DNA of 64,000 nt, from contig CM064670.1 of the NCBI GenBank assembly GCA_032717465.1, forward strand, positions 16,264,931 through 16,328,930. The letters are read 5' to 3'. Numbering within the stretch: position 1 is the first letter of the stretch; every line of letters starts with the position of its first letter. Below, piece by piece: positions 10,757 to 21,867 of this stretch. Source of the stretch: Coenobita brevimanus (Eukaryota > Arthropoda > Malacostraca > Decapoda > Coenobitidae). The position numbers and the translations under genes were made by a program. The notes beneath the pieces were generated by a model that searched no databases, had not been told where the DNA came from, and saw only the letters and a list, made by a program, of their open reading frames with translations.

Positions 10757-10975
10757 ATGAGAGGAGGGAGACGCCTTCTCGAGGTGGGACTGATATGACC
10801 GGCCGGCTTCGCTGCCTGGTTCTATAAACGTCCCTCACCCCCTTCCCTATCCACCGAAATGTGGATAATGTACTGCAGAAGTGGGGCAATTCGTTCTGCA
10901 GTCCACCTGGTTCATGTTCCAGGTATATCTGAGACAGCAATAACAATACTACTACTACTACTACTACTACTTAAT
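10757..10975 (-). repeat. dispersed repeat R1, copy 2
   Basis: Minus-strand R1 copy with GACTGCAGAAC, TTCTGCAGTACATTATCCAC, GGTCATATCAGTCCCACCTC and GAAGGCGTCTCCC, beside a (CTA)n tract at 10948-10970. It abuts the SINE at 10537-10756. Confidence 0.65.
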
Positions 10976-11740
10976 ATTTCCTTGACATTGCTGTGATCAC
11001 AAACATTTTGAGATGATTATACTGTAGTTTTCTCAGGACATAACGGGCTGTATAGACCATTTGGATATCATCAGACCCCTTGTGCGATACTGTTTTGTCC
11101 ATGTGATTAAAAAAATATATATCTCTATCCATCTGTCTGTGTATCTATCTACCCATTCATATATCTAACCAACTACCCATCTATCTTTCCATCTATCTGT
11201 CTATCAGTCTGTCTATCCATCTATCTCTACCACCGATGTAAAATTTGATCTAAGCCTTCTTCCACATACCGGTCAGACTGTTAGACAAAACTGATCTCCC
11301 TAATGTCTGCGTTCACTAAGTAGTATAAACGCGGACCTGGAAGCATACCAGCTATTATTGGTCGCATGTTGGAGAAGATTGACAGTAAATCAAAAAATAA
11401 AGATTAAGAAAAAGAAGAGGAAAAGAAAAAATGCGAGAAGGAAAAGAAAAAGAGGAAAGAAAAAAGAAAAACAGAAAAAAATAAACAAAATATCTACCCC
11501 AAATACCTTCGTGAGCAAATTCTAAGTTTTTTTTTTTCCCCTCTCCATCCCCTCCTTCACATCTCATTCTCCAAGCCTCTCCTCCACCCCAGCTCCTTCA
11601 AGACGATGTTCTTTGCATTCAGAAGCTGGCCTATTGACTACAAATGGATAATTGAGTCTAACCCGTCAGAGGAAGCTATTTAGTCACTCATCTCTATTCC
11701 CTCCTCTTTCTTCCCTTTCTTCCAGACGGTATGGTTCAGT
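10976..11740. other. low-complexity and unassigned stretch
   Basis: Includes a degenerate (CTAT/CTGT/CCAT)n block at 11120-11230 and an A/G-rich block at 11400-11495. No gene motif was seen. Confidence 0.5.
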
Positions 11741-11744
11741 CAAG

Positions 11745-11745
11745 A

Positions 11746-11826
<81 letters not shown>
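11745..11826. repeat. (CA)n microsatellite
   Basis: About 80 bases of CA repeats. Confidence 0.97.
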
Positions 11827-11832
<6 letters not shown>

Positions 11833-12069
11833 AATCAGTAACTCTTTGGCTTCGTCAAGTTTTTTGAGATGAGTAAAATCGCTCCTCGTAAATATGGAAT
11901 GTCACACTACATTCTGTATTCTCTTCTAAAAACATTAATTGAAATACCTTTTAAATTTATGAAGCCTTAGGTATCTTCAGAAAAAAGAAAAATCATCTGA
12001 AATTCGCTGAAATAAAATGCAGTGTAGATATTCCCCAGCTAAGATATTAAAACAGATTCAAAAGAATAT
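11827..12069. other. unassigned stretch
   Basis: A/T-rich, nothing recognised. Confidence 0.35.
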
Positions 12070-12305
12070 CCTGAGCTTTCCTTTCTTTGCCGTGTTGTAT
12101 ATAAATCCAATTACGTTTTTCCCGTTCTATTCTTGAGATTAATTTACAGATTTATTCAGTTCAGGAGAAATTTTTCGAACTGGAGAGTTAGATAAAGCCT
12201 TCAATTATCCCTTCACTGAGAGAGGTCTGTCCTAAGCTGAAGCCAATCATCTGGTAGTAGCAAGAACGAAATAAATGCCACATCACCGGATTCATGGAGT
12301 TAAGA
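12070..12305 (+). mobile_element. alpha-MITE copy
   Basis: Shares the alpha core: AGGAGAAATTTTTCGAACTG, GAGTTAGATAAAG, TTCACTGAGAGAGGTCTGTC and CATCTGGTAGTAGCAAGAA. The ends are decayed compared with the clean copy at 33553-33742. Confidence 0.7.
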
Positions 12306-13277
12306 ATAACATCCCGGGTCCTGAGTGCGGTATATGGTTGGCGGAGGGACCGTATTAATGTAAATGTGAGAGCAAAACCATGGGCAACCTCCTAATTTTT
12401 GATGGTCATTTTTTAGATCATGTTGAATGACCTGCTCAAGTGAATTCCAACCCTCTACGCACCCACCAGCTTTCATGATACTGTAAGCTTATGATTCTCG
12501 GCTATTATTTTGAAGGCCCATCAGAGCTTTAAGTTACCCTGGAAAACTAATCCTACATTATCAGACCCTGAAATTCGACCCAGACTGTGGAGGAGGATGT
12601 TATTCTGAAGTATCTGGTACAGTACAATTGTAGTGTAGTTACTTGAATTGCTGAGCTAAAACAGTATGTGTAGCTTATTTATATAATTATTTGGATTGAA
12701 CCGTGATTTTTACTCTAATACTCAGTGGAAACACAGCTGTAAATGAACAGTGAAGGCATTTAATAATAAATCAGATGCTAGAGGATTGCTGATTATAAGC
12801 ACATCAAACAAGCGTTTCAAAAGAATTTTGATTATAGTTTATAAAAGCTAATTTACCCCTTCCCTTTTATTTATTGTTGTCCTAGTTTTTTAGCGACAGA
12901 GGTTTGATTTACTTAGCATAGCACTGTCTAACACTGTTGGGCCTGTCAGCTCTCACTCGCCGCGACCTCGTTCCTGTCAATTTCTGAATCTGTACTGTTG
13001 ATTAAATTATTTGAATCTGGTTCAGTTTCATGTACTTTGTTAATGGAGAGCTAGGGTTATTTTTCTCGCATGTATGATTATAATAGCTTTACTAATCTAT
13101 TTCCAGATTCTGTAATGTATAGTACGCTATTCACATACCACAAGCCTCTCGTCTGTGGGAGTATTATGTACAATTATTGTCTTCAGTTATCTATTTTATT
13201 GGGTTATTTTCAGTCCACTGAAGCAGGATGATATCATTTTCGGCACCGCACCCGATTCCTATACTGTTGCGCGACTA

Positions 13278-13278
<1 letters not shown>
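12306..13278. other. unassigned stretch
   Basis: Nearly 1 kb of A/T-rich DNA without recognised gene or repeat. Confidence 0.35.

Positions 13279-13310
<32 letters not shown>
13279..13310. repeat. (GT)n microsatellite with shared 3' flank
   Basis: GT repeats followed by TTTAAGTCCTATGCTATGC and GATCGGTCTGAATGAA. The same flank follows the (TG)n tract at 13962-14011, so the tract and its flank were duplicated together. Confidence 0.9.
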
Positions 13311-13313
<3 letters not shown>

Positions 13314-13583
13314 AAGTCCTATGCTATGCTATTTGATCGGTCTGAATGAAATTTCCCAGGTGAGTACGTCTGGTCACTCCAAAGATACTCGTACAATTTT
13401 CCAACCCCAGCCTTGATTTTAAAGGGGTCAATCACTAACTGAAATCGTTCAGAAGCAGTGCAAGGAAGACAGACATGGCTTTGTTGTGCTTAGTACATGT
13501 GTAATGGACTCTAATCCAGAATGAGATATTTGGGTACGGTGATCCCTCCCCACCAATGATCCTTGGGGAGATGAACCCTCCTG

Positions 13584-13643
13584 ATATCACAGGAAACTGC
13601 ATACCCAGTCCTGTGATATTACATGACTGGGTATGCAGTTTCC
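13584..13643. repeat. two interleaved perfect inverted repeats
   Basis: Stem 1 is ATATCACAGG (13584-13593) with its complement at 13610-13619. Stem 2 is GGAAACTGCATACCCAGTC (13592-13610) with its complement at 13625-13643. The arms interleave as in an H-type pseudoknot, with 1-2 base overlap. Confidence 0.85.
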
Positions 13644-13956
13644 ATGTTTCTCTGAATGCACAGGAATGAACTGCACATCTACATTATTATTATTCCTTCG
13701 TCAAACACTTTCATCTGCTATAACCCGCTTCTATATTTAGAAGTCGATTTCATACGTAAGCAAGGAGTACTAAGAAGGTGGAATGCCCTTACCCATCAAC
13801 CGATCTAAGGGCCGAATATTTAGTTTTGCCATGTGACCCTGACCTTTGACAGATACTCTATAAAATCACATTACTTCATTCTTGTCACCTATGGCTCAAA
13901 TTAGATAAAAAAAAAGATGAACTTACTTTCCCCAGTGACTTTGACCTTGTACCTTT

Positions 13957-13961
<5 letters not shown>

Positions 13962-14011
<50 letters not shown>
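13962..14011. repeat. (TG)n microsatellite
   Basis: About 50 bases of TG, followed by the same TTAAGTCCTATG flank as the tract at 13279. Confidence 0.95.
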
Positions 14012-14012
<1 letters not shown>

Positions 14013-14550
14013 AGTCCTATGTTATGCTATTTGATCGGTCTGAATGAATTCGAATTTCCATTTCCTTGTTTTCACTTGAAGCCTTCAATGAAGTTTAGTC
14101 TACTTCGGGGAAAAAAAAAAAAAACTAAGTTGAGCTCGCCATGTACTCTTGACCTTTGACCTAGTGTCCTCAAAAGCAATAGGTCAACCTCTTGGGTGAC
14201 CTCAACACCTCCACAAAGTCTTATACTAATGCGATCAAAATTGTTTCATAATATTCCCGTAAAAACACATAGGTCGAACTTTGGCCTTGCCGTTTGACCT
14301 TAAAGTTTGACTGAGTATTATCGAAAGTGAATTCCTTTATATTTGTCATACTCTCAAAACTTCCCACAAGTTTGGTCTAAACTGGATATAAACACTGTAA
14401 GCTGATTGCGCTGTCAACATTTGATTTAGTCCTGTGATCTTGACCTCAGACCTATTCTTCCAGAGACAGTCAGTTTCTTCAGTGGTTGACCCTCAACCCT
14501 TCTGCCAAGTTTAGTTAAATTTGGATAAAAATATTTGTTTATTCTGTTTG

Positions 14551-14586
<36 letters not shown>
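14551..14586. repeat. (CA)n microsatellite
   Basis: CA repeats at the left edge of the following SINE. Confidence 0.95.
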
Positions 14587-14587
<1 letters not shown>

Positions 14588-14588
<1 letters not shown>

Positions 14589-14837
14589 GTTCGCTGGTGC
14601 AGTGGTAACGTTCCCGCTTGCCAACTGGTGGACGGGAGTTCGCGCCTCGCTCAGGTTGCGAAAAGTTTCACTGACGAAGTGGGTGGTTACTGTCCCCCTT
14701 GAGCAAGGGGATGGGTGTGTGCGTGTGTGAAGGTCACAGCCTTGCCCTTAGATCGGACTATATGAGCTCTCAGCTCCCTTCCGGGAGGGTAAAAGCTGAT
14801 CATCCCGACCATCAAGTGATCCTGACCGACCCGGTGA

Positions 14838-14842
<5 letters not shown>
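14588..14842 (+). mobile_element. tRNA-derived SINE in (CA)n
   Basis: A-box-like GCTGGTGCAGTGGTAACG and B-box-like GGAGTTCGCGCCTCGC mark a tRNA-derived head. The body ends TGAATTACACACA and continues into a (CA)n tract (14842-14890). CA repeats lie on both sides, so the SINE either entered an existing tract or carries CA as its tail. Confidence 0.78.

Positions 14843-14890
<48 letters not shown>
14842..14890. repeat. (CA)n microsatellite
   Basis: CA repeats at the SINE 3' end. Confidence 0.95.
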
Positions 14891-14895
<5 letters not shown>

Positions 14896-15210
14896 AACCG
14901 TTCAAACATAGCACCCTCCTTCCTCCGCAAGCGCGGGTATAATAATTACAATAAATATACATAATAATGCCAGTTATAAATCTGAAAGAACGCTTGTAAA
15001 TGGTGGATGTGATTGGCCTGGATGCCATATTACAAAGTGTGGTCAGCAAGGAAGCAGTTCTGACGTGCGTTATTACCACCATATGTTTCAAAAATTGCAG
15101 TAACAACAACAACAAAAAGTGGGGGTGGGGAGTGAGGTTGCCTTGCGCGCACTTTAATATGACCCTACGAACGAATGGTTATTGGAAAAGACTTCATGAG
15201 GGAATGTGAC

Positions 15211-15212
<2 letters not shown>

Positions 15213-15255
<43 letters not shown>
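15213..15255. repeat. (GA)n microsatellite
   Basis: GA repeats directly following a TGACCTTGA word. Confidence 0.95.
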
Positions 15256-15259
<4 letters not shown>

Positions 15260-15955
15260 TTTAAACATGGAATACTCCAAGACTACAAATGGCCTAACAA
15301 CCGAACATTAAAGTTTGCCCAGTGACCTTAACCTTCGCCCAGCTGTTCTCAGTCAAGTTACTTCATTCACACCTGACCCTTAATCCTTCCACAAAGTTTG
15401 GCCCACATTGCATCAAAATTGCTGGAGCTGACCATCCTCTGTGGCCTTGACTTTGACCTCCTCTGACCTTGACCGTATTGTTCTTCCTCAAAATCGAATC
15501 CCATTATTCTTACCTTACCCTGAACTCTTCCACAAAGTTTGGTCTAAACTGAATAAAAACTACTTAAGTTGACCCAGCCATGTGACCTTGACTTAAGCCA
15601 ACCCCCTGACTGACCTGCAGCTCTTCCACCAAGTTTGGTCTACATCAGATCAACACTGTTTAATTTGTTCACACACAGACATGCAAATTGAGCATTCGCA
15701 TGTAACTCTGACATCTGACTGATTGTTCTCTATATGGAATCCGTCGTTCATGCCTGACCGTCAACACTTCCACCAAAGGCTGTCAAAACTGGATAAAAAT
15801 TACTCAAGTTGACCTTGTTAGGTTAAACATTGATATGAATCTGTGACCTTGACCTTTGACATCGTAAGAAAATAGGCAACTCCTTGGCTGACCCTTAACC
15901 CCTTCACCAACTTCGGTGTGTGTGTTATTTTGTTTGCACACAAACAAACACCCAC

Positions 15956-16593
15956 ACACGCTCGCACGCATGCACGCGCGTGAATTGAGTAAAACATAGC
16001 ACGGGCTCTGGCTTCATGAGCAGAGTGTAATAAGGATTGCTAACTTTACTGAAATTGTCCAAAATCACCATCACTTCACCTTCATCTGGGGAATCATGCA
16101 GCAATTCTACTGTAATATTTCCTACTTCAGTAGAGTTTATGTGGCAGGAGAGAAAGTTAGGTTTATGTAGTAATCTGATTGTGCACTGGCTTTACCAGGG
16201 CATTATTTATAAAGTTTCTGGAGCCTTAGTTGCGCTTGTCTATAATTATTTTCTCATAAATCATACATTTATCAAGCACTGTAAAACTATCCCTGAATGA
16301 AGAATGTAGCAAAGAGACGCCAAAGCAAAATTATTTCTAATAAATGGCGGTTGTGGCGACTGGTCAGTCTTAGAAATTGGCTAAGATCATTTTTGAAAAT
16401 GGCTCATGTCTCTTTCATGGACACAACACATTTCTTTTCTTTGCAAGGCCGTAAAGACAACTGAAGGTATTCTTGAGGACAAAGGAGATGCCAGAGTATT
16501 TATCCCTTACCAAGTAATAGCTGAATTTGAAACCTTAATATTCTCTTGTTACTTCTATATGGCATAGTCAGTTGGTGCACGCAGACGCATGTT

Positions 16594-16596
<3 letters not shown>
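15956..16596. other. unassigned stretch
   Basis: No gene or repeat recognised apart from short CACGCACG-type words at 15955-15980. Confidence 0.35.

Positions 16597-16688
<92 letters not shown>
16597..16688. repeat. (TG)n microsatellite
   Basis: About 92 bases of TG. Repetitive Cys-Val open frames across it are artefacts. Confidence 0.97.
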
Positions 16689-16689
<1 letters not shown>

Positions 16690-16758
16690 TGAGCACAAAC
16701 AGTTTACAAGACAAGGATATAAGACAAGGTCAAAGTTCGACGCGTGTGTGTTTGAGCG

Positions 16759-16830
16759 AAAAAAAAAAAAGTAAGAAAGAAAAAAAGAAAGAAAGAAAAA
16801 AGAAAAGAAAGAAAGAAAAAAGAAAAAGTT
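16759..16830. repeat. A/G-rich low-complexity tract
   Basis: AAAGAAAG-type repeats. Confidence 0.9.
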
Positions 16831-16854
16831 TTGATGTGATCTGAGGCAAAGTAA

Positions 16855-17330
16855 GAGCCCACCAAAGGTTGTCCAGGTATTTTGGGAGCAGTAAGTCAGA
16901 TGTCATGGCAGGTCACATGGTAAGGTCAGTTATAATAATTCAGATCTGAATTTAGCCAAACTGGGGAAAGGTTTAGGGTAGGACAGGAATGAAGGAATTA
17001 AATTATGAAAATAAGTTAGAAGCTGAGGTCAGAGGGTAGGATCAAAAGTTTGATTCGATTTACAGCACACTTGGTGGAAGGATTCAGCGTTCACCAAAGC
17101 TGAAGCAATCTGATTCTGAGGACTCCAGGTCAAGGGTCAAGGGCACAGGCAAGGTCAGTTCAATCAGCTTTGATACGATTAAGATGAAACTTGATGGACG
17201 GGTTGAAAGAGGGGCGAGAATAAAGTAAATTTTGAGAACAATCAATCAAAGGTCAAGGTCATAAGGCAAAGTCAAGCGTTCGGTTTCTGGACTATTTACA
17301 GGGCGAGGGTGTTATGCGTTCTGTCTGCTC
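16855..17330 (-). repeat. TGACCT-rich array, inverted arm
   Basis: The same vocabulary as 13790-15955 in reverse: CCAGGTCAAGGGTCAAGGG (17128), AAAGGTCAAGGTCA (17248) and AAACTTGATGGACGGGTTGAA. With the forward array it makes a diverged inverted arrangement around the (TG)n tract. Confidence 0.7.
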
Positions 17331-18237
17331 CTTCTTTTTATGTATTTCATTCTTACGCACTAAAGCGATATGATGAGATACAGTATAATCCCTTCAGTCC
17401 CATGTCTTACCTATCTTTTTTCTGTCTAACCTCTGCTGTATTCACCTAAGAGACCCTCCTCGAAGAAAAGATGTTGATAAATGCTATAATTACATTCCCT
17501 CTCCAGTCTGAAAAGTCTCCTTGAACCAAAGATAACGTCCGAGATAGCAAAAAAAAAAAAAAAAAAAAAAAAAGGTACAAGTAGACGTAACTATCCCGAA
17601 GTTATTAACATGAATGTGTGGTAAATTCTGAGATGCCTGAACTCTGAAACAAGTGATTTCATACATTATACAGCTGTACCTTTAAATTATGACAATGTAA
17701 TGGCATCATGAACTAGAAATACTGAGTGTGGTAGTGCACTTAGAGGGTTCATGATTATACCACATGCAATCGCCACTTCTGAAAGTTTATTCAGCTAAGA
17801 TCAAAAAAGGTTTCAAGTGAAAGATATCTGTTGGTACCAGGTTTCTAATCCCGTTCACTGATATTCGTTCAGCAAAGATACTCTGTGTCTTTCTACTCTG
17901 AAGGCTCAGAATAATTTCATTTTTTTGTTATAATAACAAACCAATTTAAGTGAAGCTTGGTACCTATTTTCTTCATTTTATGACAATATATCCACAGTCA
18001 CATCACATTTTGAAAGTTGTCTCCTTCAGCGTTAAAACATAATTGAATCCAGTGTTCCTAAGTGGCGCATTTTCCCTACAACTTATTTACGAGATGACTG
18101 TATTCTCTCTTACATTTTTAATTGTTCTTTTTATCGAGTACGGCATTATCACTAATCCATTCACACAACTAACTGATGCCCACTCAGCGCCGCGCTGGAG
18201 AAAGAACTCTTCTTTTCTGTCTTGTGGGGGAACATAA
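17331..18237. other. mostly unassigned; alpha-MITE tip
   Basis: ATCCCTTCAGTCCCATGTC at 17388 looks like an alpha-MITE terminus. A poly(A) run lies at 17549-17573. No gene seen. Confidence 0.45.
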
Positions 18238-18790
18238 TCTGGCCGCTCTATGGAGTGGTACAACTACTCTGGGGCCAGGAAGAATTCTGCCACCGTATTC
18301 CTTGCGTGTCGTAAAAGGCGACTAAAAGGGCCGGGGTGAGGGAAATAGGGACCCCCTCCTCTGTTTTTTTAGTTTTCTACAGTAAGACAGGGAATAGAAA
18401 GGGATGGGGGATTGAGTTATCCCCGTACCCTGAAGATTGGGTCTATGAATGTGCGTGGATGTAGTACGATTGAGGCTAAATGGAGGAGATTGGAATGTGA
18501 GAGGTGTAGAGTGAGAGGAAGTCCACAAATAGGATGCATGAACAGTGTGAAAAGAGTGTTGGATGCGAGAGGGATCTCTTGTGAGCAAGGAAGAGTGGCT
18601 GTGTGTGACAGGAATGACTGGAGAGAAACTGTGAATGAATAAATGATGACGTAGCCCTGAAGGGACATTCTCCTGCATTTGGTCAAGTCAGGTGTGGGTT
18701 AGGGGATGGGTCCATTATGAAGTGGCAAGGGTAAACCAGCTCTGCTATCGGGCCCTGCTGCGGATGATGCTGATTACACTGCGCAGTTGA
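18238..18790 (+). mobile_element. internally deleted LINE derivative (family D)
   Basis: It begins with a leader having CACCGTATTCCTTGCGTGTC then GTAAAAGGCGACTAAAAGG, a phrase I associate from memory with 5' ends of LINEs in arthropods. The sequence passes directly from the start of an endonuclease-like frame to the last residues of a LINE ORF, then to a 3' region ending near GCTGATTACACTGCGCAG. The endonuclease core, RT and most of the C-terminal region are missing, giving a ~550-bp derivative. Confidence 0.65.
18412..18642 (+). pseudogene. fused LINE endonuclease start and C-terminal tail
   Basis: A 76-codon open frame. Residues ~6-22 (TLKIGSMNVRGCSTIEAKWR) match the opening strand of AP-like LINE endonucleases, whose first metal-binding Asn normally sits in a xNVRG context. 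Residues ~33-76 (RVRGSPQIG...DSV-like CMNSVKRVLDARGISCEQGR, then DRNDWRETVNE) match the extreme C-terminus of RTE-like ORFs. The catalytic endonuclease and RT parts between are deleted, with the frame retained. No known activity would remain. The join lies near 18495-18510. Confidence 0.65.
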
Positions 18791-19096
18791 CCCTCATGTG
18801 GTGTGGCGAAGTGAGGATCTATCTCTTCTGCCCTTGGGGCTAAGATGTGAATGGATGTGTGTTTGTGGATGGGTCAATTGGGAGTGTGTCATCCTGTCTC
18901 GGCTACCTCCCTTTCTTTGGGGGAAGCAGCCTAGGTATATAGGTAGTCTCTTTTATTTCACATGTCAGCGAATGTCTCAGATGCAGTATAGGAATGATAT
19001 AGACTGAAGTATGAATGTATGGAGTTCCATTCCATTCATAAATAACGGATATATAGGTGTTATTCTAGGGAACCAGAGCAGTGAATCATCTTGTAT
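18791..19096. other. unassigned stretch
   Basis: No recognised gene or repeat. Confidence 0.35.
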
Positions 19097-19098
19097 TA

Positions 19099-19167
19099 GG
19101 GTGACAATAGTGCATAGGGGCAAAATTTCAAAATGAGATAAATCTAATGACCATTTGTCCAGTGCTG
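19099..19167 (+). repeat. left terminal inverted repeat of 2.77-kb transposon
   Basis: About 69 bases with matching outer (GGGTGACAATA) and inner (CCATTTGTCCARTGCTG) parts relative to the right end. The middle is diverged. Confidence 0.82.
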
Positions 19168-19316
19168 CTCCCCTATAAGGAACACTGTAGCTAAAAAATT
19201 TTAGAATTTGAAAACCATTTAGAGTGCCTCAAGGCACTTGAAGCTAAGGCCGTTTCACACTGGCAGAATTTTCAGCTCACTTCAGTTAGGTATTGTTGTG
19301 ATTTAAAAATATATTT

Positions 19317-21551
19317 TTGCTTGCAAAAAAGATTAACATTGACAGAGAGCATCATTGTTTTTCAGGATCAACGGCGAGTACACATGCAAAAACTCACATC
19401 TGGTTTATTGGCCAGCCCCTACCTGAGATCAAGGTCACGCAACTCCCTTCAGCTGGAGATGTTCTGCACCTGTTTTTCCATGCTCACAAGGAACAGAAGA
19501 AGACAGTGAATGACTCAGGAAAGGAGGTGACATCATCGGTTAAAGGCTTCTGAGAGAGGCACGGATTCCTACTATCAAAGACAAGAGCACTGGTCGAAAG
19601 GTTGTGGATCTCTTCTTGACATGGAAGGGTCTTTAAAAAAATGCACTCGAACTATGGACACACAGCAGAAGTTGATGAGTTGAAGGACTTCTTCAGTGTT
19701 GCCCATCCCAAGGCAATGGAGCTCGACCATCGAGGAGGATCGTGCATTCCTGACAGTTCAACGTGATAAGGGGAGGAGGGGAGCGATAGTAGGAGTGGAC
19801 AAGAACTTGGCACGTTCTATCAAGCATCGGGAACAAGCTAAGAGCAGGCAATCTCAGCATCAGTGCCAATTCAATCTAGCTTTTGAAAGTGTCCAGCTGG
19901 AATCTAATTCATCTTCTGCTTCTGGAACACCGAGCTCCTCACCATCATCTACAGTCTCACCAGAGGCCTCTCTCCCAAAACATAGGCGTTGTGGCACTAT
20001 CCAAGTCATCACCCCTGGACTGGGGAGTACAGTAGTTCGTACTGGGATCAGCCACCGCTCAGAACTCTGGATCGTCGGAGCTACAGCTAACAGTCTTAGT
20101 CATGACCTACAGGAACTCGTGCTCAACTATGAGACAATACATCAGTCGCGAGCAACACACCATTCTAAGATTGTGGAGGGAATCAAATGGAACTTTCTAC
20201 CCAGTGAAGTGCTCACTGTGCACTGGGATGGAAAAATTCTACCAGATGAAGAAGGGGCAAGTTGACCGACTCTCCATTTTCGTGACCGGAGTGGACACTG
20301 AGAAGCTCCTGGGTGTCCCAGAGCTGACATCAGGGACTGACACGGCCATTGCTTCAGCAGTGAGTGCAGCACTTGAAGAATGGGATGTGTTGGAGAAGGT
20401 CTCAGCGATGAGCTATGATACCATGGCATCGAACACAGGGTACTTGTCGGGGGCATGTGTCATCCTAGAGCAGAAACTCGGCCACCGTCTCCTGCATCTC
20501 ACGTCTCGTCATCACATTCTAGAACTTGTTGTCGAGAAAGCTTATGTGGAATGCATGGGACCTTACTCTGGACCAGAGGTTAGTCTCTTCTCAGTTTCAA
20601 GCAGAAGCGGCATGACATCAATCAAGATGATTACATCCCCCTCTCAGACCTCCCCCAAAGTTTAAATGAGAAATGAGATAACCTGAACATTTGCTGGAAG
20701 CTCCACCTAGCCCAGCTTCAGCCTCGTGAGGTTTATCGTGAGCTACTGGAGCTAGCAATCATGAACCTCGATGGAGCTTTACCCAACTTTCGACTCCGAC
20801 GGCCGGGAGCACTTCATCGAGCCCAGTGGATGGCAAAGGTCATCTATGCACTGAAGATCCTGCTCCTTGCCAATCAGTTCAAACTAACAGCTCATGAGAC
20901 ATCTGGCTTGAAGCAGTTTGCCTTCTTCACACTGGAACTGTATGTCAGCGCGTGGTTCATGGCCCCTGTTCCATCCTTCGCTCCCGCGAGTGATCTGCAG
21001 CTCCTTTAATACCTGGCAAAGTACCACGATCCCAAGATTTCAGTGACCTGCCTCAATGTCTTTGGCCATCACCTGTGGTACCTGAGTGATTACTTCGTTG
21101 GTCTCACCTTCTTCGATCCAAAAGTCAATGCGACAGTGAAGAAGAACATCGCTCAAGCAATTCTTGAGAAGGAGGCACCCAAGGATCCACCAAAGCGTGC
21201 CATTGTACCTGCGTTCTCCTCCATTTTCACCAAACAGCTCTCGGACTTTGCCTCTGAAGCATCAAAACTCCTCTTCAAACAGCTCAAAATCAAGACCAGT
21301 TTCTTGTCCAAGGAACCTGTGACATGGCCTGATGATGAGGACGTCAAAGCTGGCGTCACTGTTGTTGGAGGACACCGAGTCACCAACGACGCGGCAGAGA
21401 GAGAGAGATCACCTTGATCCAGGACTTTAACAACAAGATCACCAAGAGTGAGGAGCAGCGCCAACACCTGCTGCTGGTTGTTGAAGAACACCGGCGGTCG
21501 CAGCCATGGATATCAAAGCAGGGGCTACCATACAAAAGCAGGCAACAATGA
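19317..21551 (+). pseudogene. transposase-like gene, broken
   Basis: The gene is recoverable in pieces: 19317-19553, 19696-20265, 20262-20665, 20685-21008, 21010-21417 and a last part to 21551. Candidate acidic residues are Asp in VHWDGKILP (20227-20229), Asp in MSYDTMASNTG (20417-20419) and Glu in TNDAAERE (21397-21399). A conserved-looking SRHHILELVVEKA follows the second Asp, and RPGALHRAQWMAKVIYALK and LYVSAWFMAPVPS lie later. Intact relatives recalled from memory are long uncharacterised proteins in cnidarians and arthropods, with the His pair preceded by Cys. A DDE-type transposase role is inferred from the flanking TIRs and the spaced acids, not demonstrated. Breaks: frameshifts near 20245, 20600 and 21405, and stops at 20677 and 21007. 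Confidence 0.72.
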
Positions 21552-21810
21552 TTAGATTGACATTCCATGAGACCCCGCCCCCCACCGAGGGGCTAATACT
21601 CATTGTAAATGAGTGGGACCTCCAGCCATGCTTCAGGAACTGAAGTGAGCATTTATAAGCATAATCATCATAGATATATTATAAAATAAACCGGCAGACG
21701 GTGAACACACCTTTTTTTCCTATAAGGGTGTAACTTCAGTCGACTTGAGGCATCCCCAAATATCGTTCAAATGACCTAATATATCACCTGTGTTATTTTC
21801 TCACACACTA

Positions 21811-21867
21811 TCAGCATTGGACAAATGGCCATCACAAAATCATAACTTTCAATTTTTATTGTCACCC
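21811..21867 (-). repeat. right terminal inverted repeat of 2.77-kb transposon
   Basis: Complement of the left end. It is ~57 bases, about 12 shorter because of an indel in the diverged middle. Confidence 0.82.

Larger units (their letters stand above)
13790..15955 (+). repeat. TGACCT-rich degenerate tandem array, forward arm
   Basis: A series of diverged ~100-150-bp units, each with 'TGTGACCTTGACCTTTGAC'-like phrases and 'CTTCCACCAAGTTTGGTCTA'-like phrases, some ending in (CA)n/(GT)n tracts. Exact TGACCTTGA occurs at 15207, 15464, 15583 and 15844, and TGACCTTTGACCT at 14150-14162. These words equal nuclear-receptor half-sites, but nothing in the sequence proves binding. SINE and microsatellite insertions interrupt it. 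Confidence 0.75.
19099..21867 (+). mobile_element. 2.77-kb DNA transposon with TIRs, uncharacterised family
   Basis: The left end begins GGGTGACAATA and within ~70 bases reads GACCATTTGTCCAGTGCTG. The right end, read on the other strand, begins GGGTGACAATA and reads GGCCATTTGTCCAATGCTG. TA flanks both ends (19097-19098 and 21868-21869). Between them lies one decayed plus-strand gene (19317-21551). Terminal inverted repeats, a TA duplication and a single gene define a class II transposon. I cannot place the family in a named superfamily with confidence. Confidence 0.82.

Noticed and set aside
19099..21867. Tc1/mariner assignment from the TA flanks
   Set aside because: The encoded protein does not show mariner D,D34D/E motifs and is too long, so the superfamily is left open.
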